A stretch of 64,000 nt of DNA from CAYJLW01 sp964370965 (GTDB taxonomy: Bacteria > Actinomycetota > Acidimicrobiia > UBA2766), in contig CAYJLW010000004.1 in assembly GCA_964370965.1 (NCBI GenBank), forward strand, positions 1 to 64,000, read 5' to 3'. Position 1 is the stretch's first letter. Each line of letters opens with the position of its first letter. Below, one piece after another: positions 55,037 through 63,076 of this stretch. The notes beneath the pieces were generated by a model. That model did no database searches and was not told the DNA's origin. It worked only from the letters and a program-made list of their open reading frames with translations. A program made the translations under genes and the position numbers.

Positions 55037-55137
55037 AGTCTCCTTTCAACCCTACGTCCCCCCGGGCTATTCCGGTTCCTGTCTCTGGCCGGGGCGGGAA
55101 TGCGGGCCGGTTGTCGGGGCCGTCTACGATCCGCATC

Positions 55138-56556
55138 ATGAGCGAAACACCCGTGACGAGCGCGCCGATCCTCACGTTCCTCGGCGCCACCGGGACCGTG
55201 ACGGGGAGCCGGTTCCTCCTCGAGGCGGGCGGCCGCCGGCTTCTCGTCGACTGCGGGCTCTACCAGGGGGAGAAGCACCTGCGGGAGCGGAACTGGGCGC
55301 CGTTCCCGATCGACCCGGCGAGCATCGACGCCGTCGTCCTCACGCACGCTCATGTCGACCACTGCGGGTACCTCCCCAAGATCGTGCGGGACGGTTTCGC
55401 CGGGCCCGTGTACGCCACGGCGGGCACGCTGGGTCTGGCGGAGATCGTGCTTCCCGACGCGGGACGCCTCCAGGAGGAGGAGGCCGAGTACGCGAACCGC
55501 AGGGGCTACTCCCGCCACCGACCTGCTCTCCCGCTCTACACGGAGGACGACGCCCTCCTCGCCCTCCGGTGCCTGCGCGGCGTGGCCTACGGGGACACGT
55601 TCGAGGCCGTTCCCGGCGTGGCCGTCACCTTCCGCAGCGCCGGGCACATCCTGGGCTCGGCGTCGGTCGTCCTCGACGTCGAGGGCGGCCGGCGCGTCGT
55701 CTGCAGCGGCGACCTCGGCCGGCCCAACCACCCCCTCCTGCTCCCGCCCGTGCCACCTCCCGCCGCCGACGTCGTCCTCGTCGAGTCCACGTACGGCGAC
55801 CGCAGCCACGACGACGACGAGGCCACGCGGGCCCGTTTCCGGGACGTGATCGTGCGCACCGTGGACCGGGGCGGGGTCGTGGTCGTGCCCGCCTTCGCCG
55901 TCGACCGCACCGAGGTCGTCCTGTACCACCTGCGGGAGCTGGTGGCGGCGGGGGAGGTGCCTGACGTCCCCGTGTACGTCGACAGCCCCATGGCTCTCGC
56001 CGCTCTCGGCCTCTACCGGCGGGCGATCGCCGCCGGGGGCGACGACGAGTTCCGCCCGGGCCTCGCCGACGGCGACGGCGACGACCCCTTCGATCCGGGA
56101 CGGCTCGTGGAGGCCCGCAGCGTCGAGGACTCCAAGGCGATCAACGACCGCTCAGACCCCTGCGTGGTCGTCTCCGCCTCGGGTATGGCCACCGGGGGCC
56201 GGGTCGTCCACCACCTCGCCCGGCGCCTCCCCGACCCCCGTAACACTGTTCTCCTGGTCGGCTTCCAGGCGGCGGGCACGCGGGGCCGTCTCCTCCTCGA
56301 CGGCGCCCCGGCCGTGAAGATGCTGGGGCGGTACGTGCAGGTGAGGGCTGAGGTCGTCAACGTGAGCGGTTTCTCGGTGCACGGCGACCGGGAAGACCTC
56401 CTGGCCTGGGTGGGCGCTGCCGAGCGCGAGCCCGACGCCGTGTACACGGTCCACGGTGAGGCGGACGCGTGCGCCGCCCTCGCGGGCGCCGTGAGGGAAC
56501 GTCTCGGCTGGACGGCCGTCGTCCCCTCCCACGGCGAACGCGTCCGGATCGACTGA
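55138..56556 (+). CDS. Metallo-beta-lactamase fold beta-CASP RNA hydrolase
   Basis: The 472-residue protein has the MBL metal motif LTHAHVDHCGYLPK, further His/Asp ligands in SAGHILGSA and CSGDLG, and the beta-CASP motifs VSASGMATGGRVVHHL and GFQAAGTRG. The end has VSGFSVHGDRED and VYTVHGEADA. This is the YSH1/CPSF73-like exonuclease group (COG1236), acting on RNA with two zinc ions. The -10-like TACGAT lies seven bases before ATG 55138, suggesting a leaderless mRNA. Confidence 0.9.
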   Translation: MSETPVTSAPILTFLGATGTVTGSRFLLEAGGRRLLVDCGLYQGEKHLRERNWAPFPIDPASIDAVVLTHAHVDHCGYLPKIVRDGFAGPVYATAGTLGLAEIVLPDAGRLQEEEAEYANRRGYSRHRPALPLYTEDDALLALRCLRGVAYGDTFEAVPGVAVTFRSAGHILGSASVVLDVEGGRRVVCSGDLGRPNHPLLLPPVPPPAADVVLVESTYGDRSHDDDEATRARFRDVIVRTVDRGGVVVVPAFAVDRTEVVLYHLRELVAAGEVPDVPVYVDSPMALAALGLYRRAIAAGGDDEFRPGLADGDGDDPFDPGRLVEARSVEDSKAINDRSDPCVVVSASGMATGGRVVHHLARRLPDPRNTVLLVGFQAAGTRGRLLLDGAPAVKMLGRYVQVRAEVVNVSGFSVHGDREDLLAWVGAAEREPDAVYTVHGEADACAALAGAVRERLGWTAVVPSHGERVRID

Positions 56557-56619
56557 TTCCGCCATTCGGAGTCTGCGGGACCGCCCAGCCCGGGCCGCCC
56601 AGTTGCGTGGGAAGTGCTC

Positions 56620-57006
56620 TCAGGGACGCCGGCCGGCGGGACCGTCGGCGTCGGCGTCCCCGGACCGGAGGCGGGCGGCGAGGTCGGTGAGCATCGAGCC
56701 GAGCTCGGCGAGGCTGGCCTTCATGGCCCCCTCTATCTCACGGGAGAGGGACTCCGCCCGCTGGCCCTCGGTGAGCTCCTCGGTGAGCTCCTTGATCGCC
56801 TCCCGGGCGGAATCGACCGTGTGGCCCACAGCCTGTGTGGTCTGGGCGACGGCGTCCTTCGCGGCGCCGAAGGCGGCGTCGGCGTTCGCCCGGGACTCGT
56901 AGGAGCGCCGCAGGCTCGTGGCGAACTGTCGCCCGAGGTCGGCGACGTCGTCGAAGATCCGTTCCCAGGCGTCGGCGACGCCCTTCCAGTTCTGCTCGGG
57001 ACTCAT
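56620..57006 (-). CDS. Small helical protein of unknown function
   Basis: The 128-residue protein (MSPEQNWKGVADAWERIFDD...) is almost wholly helical, with amphipathic repeats rich in Ala, Glu and Ser and a short acidic end (SGDADADGP). I recognise no family. The ATG at 57006 is better spaced from AGGGG than the ATG at 57012. It lies 42 bases after the phosphoribosyltransferase-hydrolase gene and is probably in the same transcript. Confidence 0.65.
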   Translation of the reverse strand: MSPEQNWKGVADAWERIFDDVADLGRQFATSLRRSYESRANADAAFGAAKDAVAQTTQAVGHTVDSAREAIKELTEELTEGQRAESLSREIEGAMKASLAELGSMLTDLAARLRSGDADADGPAGRRP

Positions 57007-57048
57007 CGGCATTCCCCTTTCGCTCGCTCGGTTCGCTGACTGGGCCCG

Positions 57049-58428
57049 CTACCGGTCCCCGATCGTGTCCCGGATGTGTTCGAGGAACCAGTCCCCGGCC
57101 ATCTCTGCCACGACGGCCAGGGTGCCGGGCTCCTCGAACAGGTGCGTGGCACCCGGGACGATCCGGAGCCGATTCTCGCACCGCAGGAGCCGTTGCGCTG
57201 CGCGGTTGAGGTCGAGGACCACCTCGTCGTGGCCGCCGACGACGAGGAGCGTGGGTGCCTTCACGGCGGCGAGGTCGTCACGGGCCAGGTCCGGGCGACC
57301 CCCCCGGGACACGACCGCGGCGACGTCGTGCGGGGCGCCCGCCGCGGCGCAGAGTGCGGCCGCCGCGCCCGTGCTCGCCCCGAAGAGGCCTACCGGGAGG
57401 TCAGCGAGGCCGGGGTCGGTGCGGACCCAGTGGACCGCGGCCCTGAGGCGACCGGCGAGCAGAGGGACGTCGAAGACGTTCACCCGCTCGGCCGCCTCGT
57501 CAGGGGTGAGGAGGTCGAAGAGGAGCGTGGCGAGGCCCCGTGAGTTGAGGTAGCCGGCGACGGCCGTGTTCCGGGGACTGTGACGGCTGCTGCCGCTGCC
57601 GTGGGCGAAGACGACCACCCCCCGGCACGGCGCCGGCACATTGAGGTCGCCGGGGAGGCTGAGCCGACCGGCGGGGACGCTCACGTCACGCCGCGCCGCC
57701 TCGAGCGGCGGGTCGGCGTCGGTGGCGTCTCCGGGAGCGGGGCCTTCCGCTGCGGCCTCCCCTCGGCCGGCCCGATCCAGGATCTCGACCACCTCGTGAT
57801 CGGTGACCTGGGCAAAGTCGTCGTACCACTGGCCGATCGCCCAGAGGTGCGGGGGCGTCTCGAGGCAGATGACGTCGTCCGCCTCGCCGCGCAGGGCCGC
57901 CACCGTGGCCGGGGCTCCCACGGGAACCGCGAGCATGACGCGGCCGGCGCCCTGGTGGCGCAGCACCCGGATGGCCGCCCGGGCTGTGGCGCCCGTGGCG
58001 AGGCCGTCGTCGACGACGACGACCTCGCGGCCCTGCACGGGATGCGGCGAGCGGTGGCCCCGGAGGAGCGCGCGGCGGCGCTCGATCTCGGCCCGCTCCC
58101 GCTCGGCGACCCGTTCCACCTCCTCCTCCCTGATCCCGAGGCTGCGCACGACGTCTTCGTTCAGGAGAACCGTGCCGTCCTCGCCCAGTGCCCCCATCGC
58201 CAGCTCGGTCTGGCCGGGAGTACCGAGCTTGCGGACGAGGACGACGTCGAGGGGAGCGTGCAGCGCGGCGGCGACCTCCTCTGCCACGACGACGCCCCCG
58301 CGGGGGAGGCCGACGACGAGGGGATCGTCGAGCCCGGCGGCTGCGAGCTCTTCGCCGAGCCGCCGGCCGGCGTCATGGCGGTCGCGGAAGCCGACCGTGC
58401 GCCGCCAACCCGTACCTCCAGCACCCAT
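57049..58428 (-). CDS. Phosphoribosyltransferase fused to dienelactone hydrolase-like domain
   Basis: The 459-residue protein has a type I phosphoribosyltransferase domain (about 12-215; PRPP loop REVVVVDDGLATGATARAA) followed by an alpha/beta hydrolase (about 245-455; VVVFAHGSGSSRHSP, nucleophile in GLFGASTGAAAAL, His in GATHLFEEPG). M. tuberculosis Rv0571c has this fusion and belongs to the DosR regulon; its reaction is unknown. ATG 58428 follows GAGCAT by six bases, so it may be leaderless, and a DevR-like box lies 37 bases before that hexamer. Confidence 0.87.
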   Translation of the reverse strand: MGAGGTGWRRTVGFRDRHDAGRRLGEELAAAGLDDPLVVGLPRGGVVVAEEVAAALHAPLDVVLVRKLGTPGQTELAMGALGEDGTVLLNEDVVRSLGIREEEVERVAERERAEIERRRALLRGHRSPHPVQGREVVVVDDGLATGATARAAIRVLRHQGAGRVMLAVPVGAPATVAALRGEADDVICLETPPHLWAIGQWYDDFAQVTDHEVVEILDRAGRGEAAAEGPAPGDATDADPPLEAARRDVSVPAGRLSLPGDLNVPAPCRGVVVFAHGSGSSRHSPRNTAVAGYLNSRGLATLLFDLLTPDEAAERVNVFDVPLLAGRLRAAVHWVRTDPGLADLPVGLFGASTGAAAALCAAAGAPHDVAAVVSRGGRPDLARDDLAAVKAPTLLVVGGHDEVVLDLNRAAQRLLRCENRLRIVPGATHLFEEPGTLAVVAEMAGDWFLEHIRDTIGDR

Positions 58429-58463
58429 CGCGCCATGCTCGCGCCCGGTCTCGGGCGGGGTGA

Positions 58464-58477
58464 GGGTCGTTCGGCCT
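58464..58477. promoter_or_regulatory. DevR-like box upstream of phosphoribosyltransferase-hydrolase
   Basis: On the minus strand AGGCCGAACGACCC (58477 to 58464) keeps GGxC-N4-GxCCC with one central-arm mismatch. A -10-like GAGCAT begins 37 bases downstream and the gene's ATG follows six bases after it. Confidence 0.5.
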
Positions 58478-58588
58478 TAGTTGCCCGGTGGCGGCGCCGC
58501 CCGAGAGGAGGTGCTCGCACCTCGCGTCCCGGAGTCCCCCGAGCGGGCGGTGCGGGCCGTCCCGGTCCCCACCGGGCGTACGCCCGGC

Positions 58589-58602
58589 AGGACCTTCGGC
58601 CC
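58589..58602. promoter_or_regulatory. DevR box upstream of M50-CBS protease
   Basis: AGGACCTTCGGCCC matches GGGACNTTNGGCCC in 13 of 14 positions, counting the N positions. TACCTT starts exactly 38 bases after the box start, the same spacing as at 61355. The predicted transcript keeps the GGAGG before TTG 58653. Confidence 0.72.
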
Positions 58603-58652
58603 TGCGCCGCCGGCCGGAGCCGGCGGTACCTTGGGTCCGACAGGAGGTCCTC

Positions 58653-59720
58653 TTGGCGCGTTCCCACGGATCATGGTCCGTCCCGATCGGCCGGGTGTTC
58701 GGCGTCGAGATCCGGGTGCACGTCACGTTCCTCCTCGTCGTCGCCCTCTTCGCTCTCGGGTCCTCCGCTCCCGGGGGTCCGGGCGCGCTCGCCGGGGTGG
58801 GTTGGCTGCTGGGGATCTTCGCCTGCGTCCTCGTCCACGAGCTCGCCCACAGTCTCGTCGCCCGCCGCCGGGGCGCCACAGTGACCGCCATCGTGCTCCT
58901 CCCCATCGGCGGCGTCTCCCAGCTCTCGAACCTCCCGGAGCGGCCCGCCGACGAGTTCGCCGTCGCGATCGTGGGTCCGCTGGCGAGCTTCGCGATCGCC
59001 GCCGGGTCGGGTGCCGTGGCTTGGGTGCTCGGCCAACGCCTCTGGCCGGTCGACCTCGCCGACGGCCCCGTCGTCGCCCGGTTGGCGTGGCTCAACCTCA
59101 TCCTGGGCGCCTTCAACCTCCTGCCGGCCTTTCCCCTCGACGGGGGGCGCGTCCTGCGGGCGCTGCTCGAGCGCAGGGCGGACCTGCCCACGGCGACCCG
59201 CAGAGCGGCCCTCGTGGGCAAGATCCTGGCCGCGGCCATGGTGGGTGTCGGCCTGCTCGTGAACTGGTGGCTCGCGATCATCGGGGTCTTCGTGTTCATG
59301 GGTGCGGCAGCGGAGGAGGCCGCCACCCTCGTGCACGCCGCCCTGGAACACCTGCGCGTCCGTGATCTCATGCTCTTGGACCCGGTCACGGTGGACGTCG
59401 GGACGTCGCTCGACGACTTGGCGCGTCTCCAGCGTCGGAGTGCCCAGGACGCGTTCCCGGTCGTGGACGCGGGCGGCTACGTCGGACTCGTGGGCGCCGT
59501 CGAGGTCGAGGCCGGCCACCCGGACATCACGGTGGGAGCGGTCGTGGACCGGGAGGCGCCTGCCCTGCCCGCCGACGCGGGCGTCGAGGAGGTCCTCGAG
59601 ACGATCGGCGGGTCCGGGTACGGTGCTCTCGCCGTCGTCGAGGACGGCGGCGTCGTGGGCCTGCTGCGCGAGGCGGACGTCGTCCGGGTCCTGCGGCGGG
59701 CGTCGTCGTCGAAGCAGTGA
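58653..59720 (+). CDS. Site-2-type zinc metalloprotease (M50) with CBS domains
   Basis: The 355-residue membrane protease has about six transmembrane helices with the zinc motif HELAH in CVLVHELAHSLVARR and the distal Asp in NLLPAFPLDGGRVLRALL. A CBS pair follows at about 225-350. M. tuberculosis Rv2625c, next to hrp1 in the DosR regulon, has the same plan and size. It should cleave substrates inside the membrane, perhaps gated by nucleotides at the CBS pair. I choose TTG 58653 because AGGAGG lies five bases upstream and it begins next to VPIGRVFGVEIRVH. The frame stays open to 58488 upstream. Confidence 0.88.
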   Translation: MARSHGSWSVPIGRVFGVEIRVHVTFLLVVALFALGSSAPGGPGALAGVGWLLGIFACVLVHELAHSLVARRRGATVTAIVLLPIGGVSQLSNLPERPADEFAVAIVGPLASFAIAAGSGAVAWVLGQRLWPVDLADGPVVARLAWLNLILGAFNLLPAFPLDGGRVLRALLERRADLPTATRRAALVGKILAAAMVGVGLLVNWWLAIIGVFVFMGAAAEEAATLVHAALEHLRVRDLMLLDPVTVDVGTSLDDLARLQRRSAQDAFPVVDAGGYVGLVGAVEVEAGHPDITVGAVVDREAPALPADAGVEEVLETIGGSGYGALAVVEDGGVVGLLREADVVRVLRRASSSKQ

Positions 59721-59781
59721 TCTGCACGACCCGGCCCGGCTCCCGGGGGTGGGCGCAGGGCCGCGCCGGAGCCGGGCCGGC

Positions 59782-60099
59782 TCAGTCGCTGTGATGGGCC
59801 TCGCCGAGCTCGAAGAGGTCGGGGGGTTCCTCGCTGTCCTCGGATATCTCGGCTTCGAGGGCGTCGATCTCGCGGTTCTCCTCGTCGAAGATCGCCTCCA
59901 GATCGGTGCCGTCGACGTCGTCGCGGCCGATCGACCCGTGTTCCCGGCGTCCGGGGAGGACGACTGCGACGTCACCCTCGAGGCCCTCGCCCACGATGGA
60001 CTCGATGGTTGCGGGGTCCGTGGGGCTCTCGGCGTCGAACGCCTCGATCTCCTCTTCGTCCTCGTCCGAGCGGGCCTCGTCGGAGTAGCGGTGGTTCAT
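59782..60099 (-). CDS. Small acidic protein of unknown function
   Basis: The 105-residue protein (MNHRYSDEARSDEDEEEIEA...) is strongly acidic and low in hydrophobic residues, so it is probably disordered. Its ATG overlaps the stop of the HhH-glycosylase-like gene (ATGA), which supports that it is translated. I recognise no family. Confidence 0.65.
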   Translation of the reverse strand: MNHRYSDEARSDEDEEEIEAFDAESPTDPATIESIVGEGLEGDVAVVLPGRREHGSIGRDDVDGTDLEAIFDEENREIDALEAEISEDSEEPPDLFELGEAHHSD

Positions 60100-60809
60100 C
60101 GTGGGCTCCCTGCCTTTCTCGTGTCGTCGAACCGGGCACCGCTCCGGCCCCGCAACGTGAGGCGCACGAGAGCGGCCTCGAGCTCTCTCACGTCGATGCC
60201 GTCGCGGGTGGCGACCGTCTTGAGTCTGGCAAACGGGTCGCGTGTTCCGGGACGCACGAAGCCGAGTTCCTGCGCGGCCCCCAGAGCGCGCTCGTCGAGG
60301 GGCGGGCGCGCACCGGGCCACACACCGCGAAGCTCGCGCAGGAAGAGGCGGACCGTCACGGGGCCCCAACCCGGAAGGGCGTCGAGCGCCGCCTCCAGCT
60401 CCGCCGGATCGGTGAGAGCGGAGAGGGAGGCGACACGGCCACCGTGGCGCTCGGAGACGGCACGGGCAAGATCGAGGAGGCGCGTCGCCGTGCGGTAGTC
60501 GTAGCGGACGTAGCCGCCCCGGTCGAGGAGGTCGACGAGCTCGTTCCAGGTCCGGAGGCCGGCGTCGGCGACGGTGGCGACCCCGGCGTCGCGCATGGTC
60601 CGGTATGTCCTCTCCACCACGGTGGCCGCTATGGGGGTTCCGAAGAGGGTGGCGGCGAGGAACCAGCCTTCCACGTCCGGGGGGCTGTGGTCGACGTCGA
60701 GGCCCAGTTCCGTGGTGAAGCGCCCCCCGACCTCCGCGACGAGGCGTCGCGCGTCGCCGGCGTGGCGCCTGCCCCTGACCCTGGGGGTGACGGTGCGGAG
60801 GTGTCCCAT
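60096..60809 (-). CDS. HhH-GPD (endonuclease III/AlkA-like) DNA glycosylase-like protein
   Basis: The 237-residue protein has a helical fold with a helix-hairpin-helix-like segment (LDALPGWGPVTVRLFLRELRGVWPGA) followed by PPLDERAL, where HhH-GPD glycosylases carry the catalytic Asp. No FeS-cluster cysteines are present. It could be a base-excision DNA glycosylase; catalytic ability is inferred. ATG 60809 (MGHLRTVTPRVRG) is preferred to the longer frame. It is followed by the coupled acidic protein and is divergent from a universal stress gene. Confidence 0.7.
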   Translation of the reverse strand: MGHLRTVTPRVRGRRHAGDARRLVAEVGGRFTTELGLDVDHSPPDVEGWFLAATLFGTPIAATVVERTYRTMRDAGVATVADAGLRTWNELVDLLDRGGYVRYDYRTATRLLDLARAVSERHGGRVASLSALTDPAELEAALDALPGWGPVTVRLFLRELRGVWPGARPPLDERALGAAQELGFVRPGTRDPFARLKTVATRDGIDVRELEAALVRLTLRGRSGARFDDTRKAGSPR

Positions 60810-60845
60810 CCCTACGAGACTGCCCCAGCGGGCGGCGGACGGGAA

Positions 60846-60859
60846 GAGGCAATGGTCCC
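60846..60859. promoter_or_regulatory. Weak DevR-like site upstream of universal stress gene
   Basis: GAGGCAATGGTCCC has one perfect half-site (GTCCC) and a poor one. A weak hexamer, CACGCA, starts 36 bases later. Recorded only because the spacing matches the other boxes. Confidence 0.25.
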
Positions 60860-60906
60860 CGCGGGCGTAGCCTGGCGGTTCCACGCAGGAGACGAGGGAG
60901 GCCACG

Positions 60907-61353
60907 ATGGAGCGCATCCTGATCGCGACCGACGGCTCGCCGGGTGCGCGGGCGGCGGCGGGGCTCGGGGCCGAGGTCGCGGGCTGGAGCGGAGCGGAGG
61001 TCGTGCTCATGCACGCGGCGTCCCTGCCGGCGGCGATGGCGATCGGCGTGGCGGGACTCCCCGAGGTGCCCGGCGACTATCTCGAGACCACGACTCGCTA
61101 CGCGTTCGAGCAGGCCGCTGCGGTGCTCGATGCCGCCGGCGTCGTGCACGAGGACGTGGTGGTCGACGGCGACCCTGCCGACGCGATCGTGCGGGAGGCG
61201 GAACGCCGCGGCACGGACCTCGTCGTCATGGGCCATCGTGGCCTCGGGGGCCTGGGCCGGCTCCTGTTGGGCTCCGTGTCCGAGCGGGTCCTGCGCCGGG
61301 CGAAGTGCTCCGTGCTCGTGGCGGGCGTCGAGTCGGAGGACGGGGGCGACTGA
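60907..61353 (+). CDS. Universal stress protein, single domain
   Basis: The 148-residue protein has one Usp domain. ILIATDGSPGARAA opens it, and GHRGLGGLGRLLLGSVSERVL carries the ATP-binding G-x2-G-x9-G-S motif intact, so it likely binds ATP. The end CSVLVAGV is typical. The ATG has GGGAGG upstream. It precedes the CBS gene, but a DevR box just after its stop suggests the CBS gene also has its own promoter. Confidence 0.92.
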   Translation: MERILIATDGSPGARAAAGLGAEVAGWSGAEVVLMHAASLPAAMAIGVAGLPEVPGDYLETTTRYAFEQAAAVLDAAGVVHEDVVVDGDPADAIVREAERRGTDLVVMGHRGLGGLGRLLLGSVSERVLRRAKCSVLVAGVESEDGGD

Positions 61354-61354
61354 G

Positions 61355-61368
61355 GGGACTTTCGGCCC
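61355..61368. promoter_or_regulatory. DevR box upstream of CBS-domain (Hrp1-like) gene
   Basis: GGGACTTTCGGCCC is an exact match to the DosR pattern. CACCAT starts 38 bases later, which would place the transcript start near 61404-61405, inside the 9-base repeat tract. The box begins one base after the Usp stop codon. Confidence 0.8.
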
Positions 61369-61396
61369 TGCCCGGCGCGAGCCGGTGCGAGGCACC

Positions 61397-61474
61397 ATGG
61401 GGCCACACGGGCCACACGGGCCACACGGGCCACACGGGCCACACGGGCCACACGGAGGTTTCGCATGGACGTAA
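61397..61474 (+). CDS. Possible leader peptide with six Gly-Pro-His repeats
   Basis: ATG 61397 opens a 25-codon frame: Met, six GPH triplets from a perfect 9-base tandem repeat (GGGCCACAC at 61400-61453), then GGFAWT and stop TAA at 61472-61474. The stop overlaps the CBS gene start (ATG 61465), so the frame could couple to it. GAGG lies five bases upstream of ATG 61397. If transcription begins near 61404 as the DevR spacing predicts, this ATG would not be on the main transcript. It may simply be a repeat in the leader. Confidence 0.3.
   Translation: MGPHGPHGPHGPHGPHGPHGGFAWT
61400..61453 (+). repeat. Six tandem copies of GGGCCACAC
   Basis: Six identical 9-base units lie between the DevR box and the CBS-gene ribosome site (GGAGG at 61454-61458). 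Such a perfect short array is prone to slippage and could vary between strains. Confidence 0.95.
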
Positions 61475-61911
61475 GGGGTCTGGTTCGTCGCTCTCCTGTC
61501 CTGATCCAGCCGGTTGCCACGTTGGAGCAGGCGGCGCGGACCATGAACGAGGCGGGAGTCGGGGCGCTCCTCGTCGTGGAGAGGGGCGCGCTCGTTGGGA
61601 TCCTCTCGGAACGGGACCTCGTGGCTGCTCTCGCCGACGGCGCGGACCTGCGGACCACGGTATGGGACCACCTGGTGCCCGAACCCTTCACGGTGCGACC
61701 CGACGCCCATGTGGGCGAGGCCGCGCGGATCATGGCCGACAAGGAGGTCCGTCACCTCCCGGTCGTGGCCGGCGACGGCGCTCTCCTCGGCATGGTTTCC
61801 CTGCGCGATCTTCTCTTCGCCGCGCTCGAGGAGACTGCGGGCGAGGCACGTGCGGACTGGATCGAGTACCTGCAGCCTGTGGCCGACTCCTCGGCGGCCG
61901 ACGGCGGGTAG
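61465..61911 (+). CDS. CBS-pair protein, Hrp1 (Rv2626c)-like
   Basis: The 148-residue protein is one pair of CBS domains (about 5-60 and 70-125): VRRSPVLIQPVATLEQAA, GALVGILSERDLV, PFTVRPDAHVGEAARIM and HLPVVAGDGALLGMVSLRD. Such stand-alone pairs bind adenine nucleotides. M. tuberculosis Hrp1 (Rv2626c) has the same plan and is strongly DosR-induced. The ATG has GGAGG at six bases. The upstream DevR box is the best match in the window along with that of devRS. Confidence 0.9.
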   Translation: MDVRGLVRRSPVLIQPVATLEQAARTMNEAGVGALLVVERGALVGILSERDLVAALADGADLRTTVWDHLVPEPFTVRPDAHVGEAARIMADKEVRHLPVVAGDGALLGMVSLRDLLFAALEETAGEARADWIEYLQPVADSSAADGG

Positions 61912-61956
61912 ACCGAGGGCGGGTAGGCCGACGGCGGGTAGAGGGCGAGCTCGCCC
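61897..61956 (+). repeat. Three 15-base repeats and a palindrome after the CBS gene
   Basis: GCCGACGGCGGGTAG occurs at 61897-61911 (ending in the CBS stop) and 61927-61941, with a variant at 61912-61926. The palindrome GGGCGAGCTCGCCC at 61943-61956 follows and may act as a terminator. Confidence 0.7.
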
Positions 61957-62001
61957 GGGAGGTCCGTGGGAGGAGCCCGCTCCCACGAACCGGCGCCGGC
62001 G

Positions 62002-62820
62002 CTAGCGGCCCTTGAACTCCGGGGGGCGCTTCTGGGTGAAGGCGGCGAGGGCCTCCATGAGGTCTTCGCTGAACACCATGGCCGAGTTCCAGGCGGCGAC
62101 GTAGCGGAGGCTGTCGTCCCACTGGCTCTTGAGGGGCGCGGAGAGGATCTCCTTGGCGCCCTGCACGGCGAGGGGCGAGTTGGCGGCGATCTCGGCGGCG
62201 AGGTCGTGCGCGGCGCCGAGGAGGCCGTCGCGGTCGGGGAAGACGTCGTTCACGAGCCCGATCTTCTCGGCGCGGGCGGCATCGACGTCCTTGCCCGTGT
62301 AGACGAGCTCGTTGACGTGACCCCGGGTGAGGATGCCGGGCAGGCGCTGCAAGGTGCCCACGTCGGCGACGATGGCGATGCGGGTCTCGCGCACTGAGAA
62401 GACGGCGTCGGCGGAGGCGAGGCGGATGTCGCAGGCCGAGATGAGGTCGATGCCGCCCCCGATGCAGTAGCCGTGTACGGCTGCGATCACCGGCTTCGGG
62501 CACTCCGCCACCGAGGTGATCGAGGCCTGCAGGCGGCGGATCTCGTGGAAGAGGTGGAAGCGTCGCTGGGCGTCGCTGGCGTCGGCGTCGCCGCCGAGGA
62601 GACCGCCCATGCCCTTGAGGTCGAGGCCCACGGTGAAGTGCGGGCCCTCGGCGGCGATGACGACCGCCCGCACCTCGGAGTCGGCGGACACCTCCCCCAT
62701 GACGGCGGGGAGGCGGTCCCAGAAGGCTCCGCCCATGGCGTTGCGCTTCGCCGGGTTGTCCAGCCAGACGGTGGCGACGTGCCCGGCGCGCTCGATCCTG
62801 AAGACGTCGTCGTCGCCCAT
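62002..62820 (-). CDS. Enoyl-CoA hydratase/isomerase family, dienoyl-CoA isomerase-like
   Basis: The 272-residue crotonase-fold protein has the oxyanion-hole block GPHFTVGLDLKGMGG. The active-site pattern is GGGIDLISACDIR, FSVRETRIAI and ADVGTLQRLPG. The acids Asp, Glu and Asp at these three positions match delta3,5-delta2,4-dienoyl-CoA isomerase rather than the two Glu of enoyl-CoA hydratase. It therefore probably isomerises conjugated dienoyl-CoAs during unsaturated fatty-acid breakdown. The ATG at 62820 has GGGAG upstream. Confidence 0.85.
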   Translation of the reverse strand: MGDDDVFRIERAGHVATVWLDNPAKRNAMGGAFWDRLPAVMGEVSADSEVRAVVIAAEGPHFTVGLDLKGMGGLLGGDADASDAQRRFHLFHEIRRLQASITSVAECPKPVIAAVHGYCIGGGIDLISACDIRLASADAVFSVRETRIAIVADVGTLQRLPGILTRGHVNELVYTGKDVDAARAEKIGLVNDVFPDRDGLLGAAHDLAAEIAANSPLAVQGAKEILSAPLKSQWDDSLRYVAAWNSAMVFSEDLMEALAAFTQKRPPEFKGR

Positions 62821-62899
62821 GAGTGCTCCCTGGTGTGTGTCCCGCTCCGCGTCGTGGTGCCGGCAGGCTACCGGAGAGCTGCCATGTTGCTCCGCGCCC

Positions 62900-63067
62900 G
62901 GGTCCTCCCACCGGACCGGGTCCTCCCACCGAAGTGGGGGGGGGGGGGGGGGCCGCAAAAAACGTCAGGCGCCCCGAANNNNNNNNNNCCCCCCGCCCCG
63001 GGCCCCCCCCCCCCCGGGGGGGGGGCCCCCCCCCCCCTCCCCCCCCCCCCCCCCCCACTTCGGGTGG
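62900..63067. other. Poorly assembled GC homopolymer/hairpin region with N gap
   Basis: Runs of G (62936-62952) and C/G (62989-63056) flank ten Ns at 62979-62988. CCACCGAAGTGGG on the left and CCCACTTCGGGTGG on the right are near-inverted copies, and GGCGCCCC/GGGGCGCC arms repeat this pairing. A 14-base direct repeat (GGGTCCTCCCACCG) lies at 62900-62913 and 62918-62931. The true sequence is probably a strong hairpin, perhaps the terminator of the phosphoesterase gene, that defeated sequencing. Confidence 0.8.
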
Positions 63068-63076
63068 TTGGGGCGC

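Noticed and set aside
55097..55108. GGAATGCGGGCC before the beta-CASP gene as a DevR box
   Set aside because: A key C is replaced by A, and the distance to the -10-like TACGAT is about 29 bases rather than 36-38.
61400..61453. Short tandem repeats as a possible CRISPR array
   Set aside because: Units are 9 bases with no spacers, and no cas genes are present.
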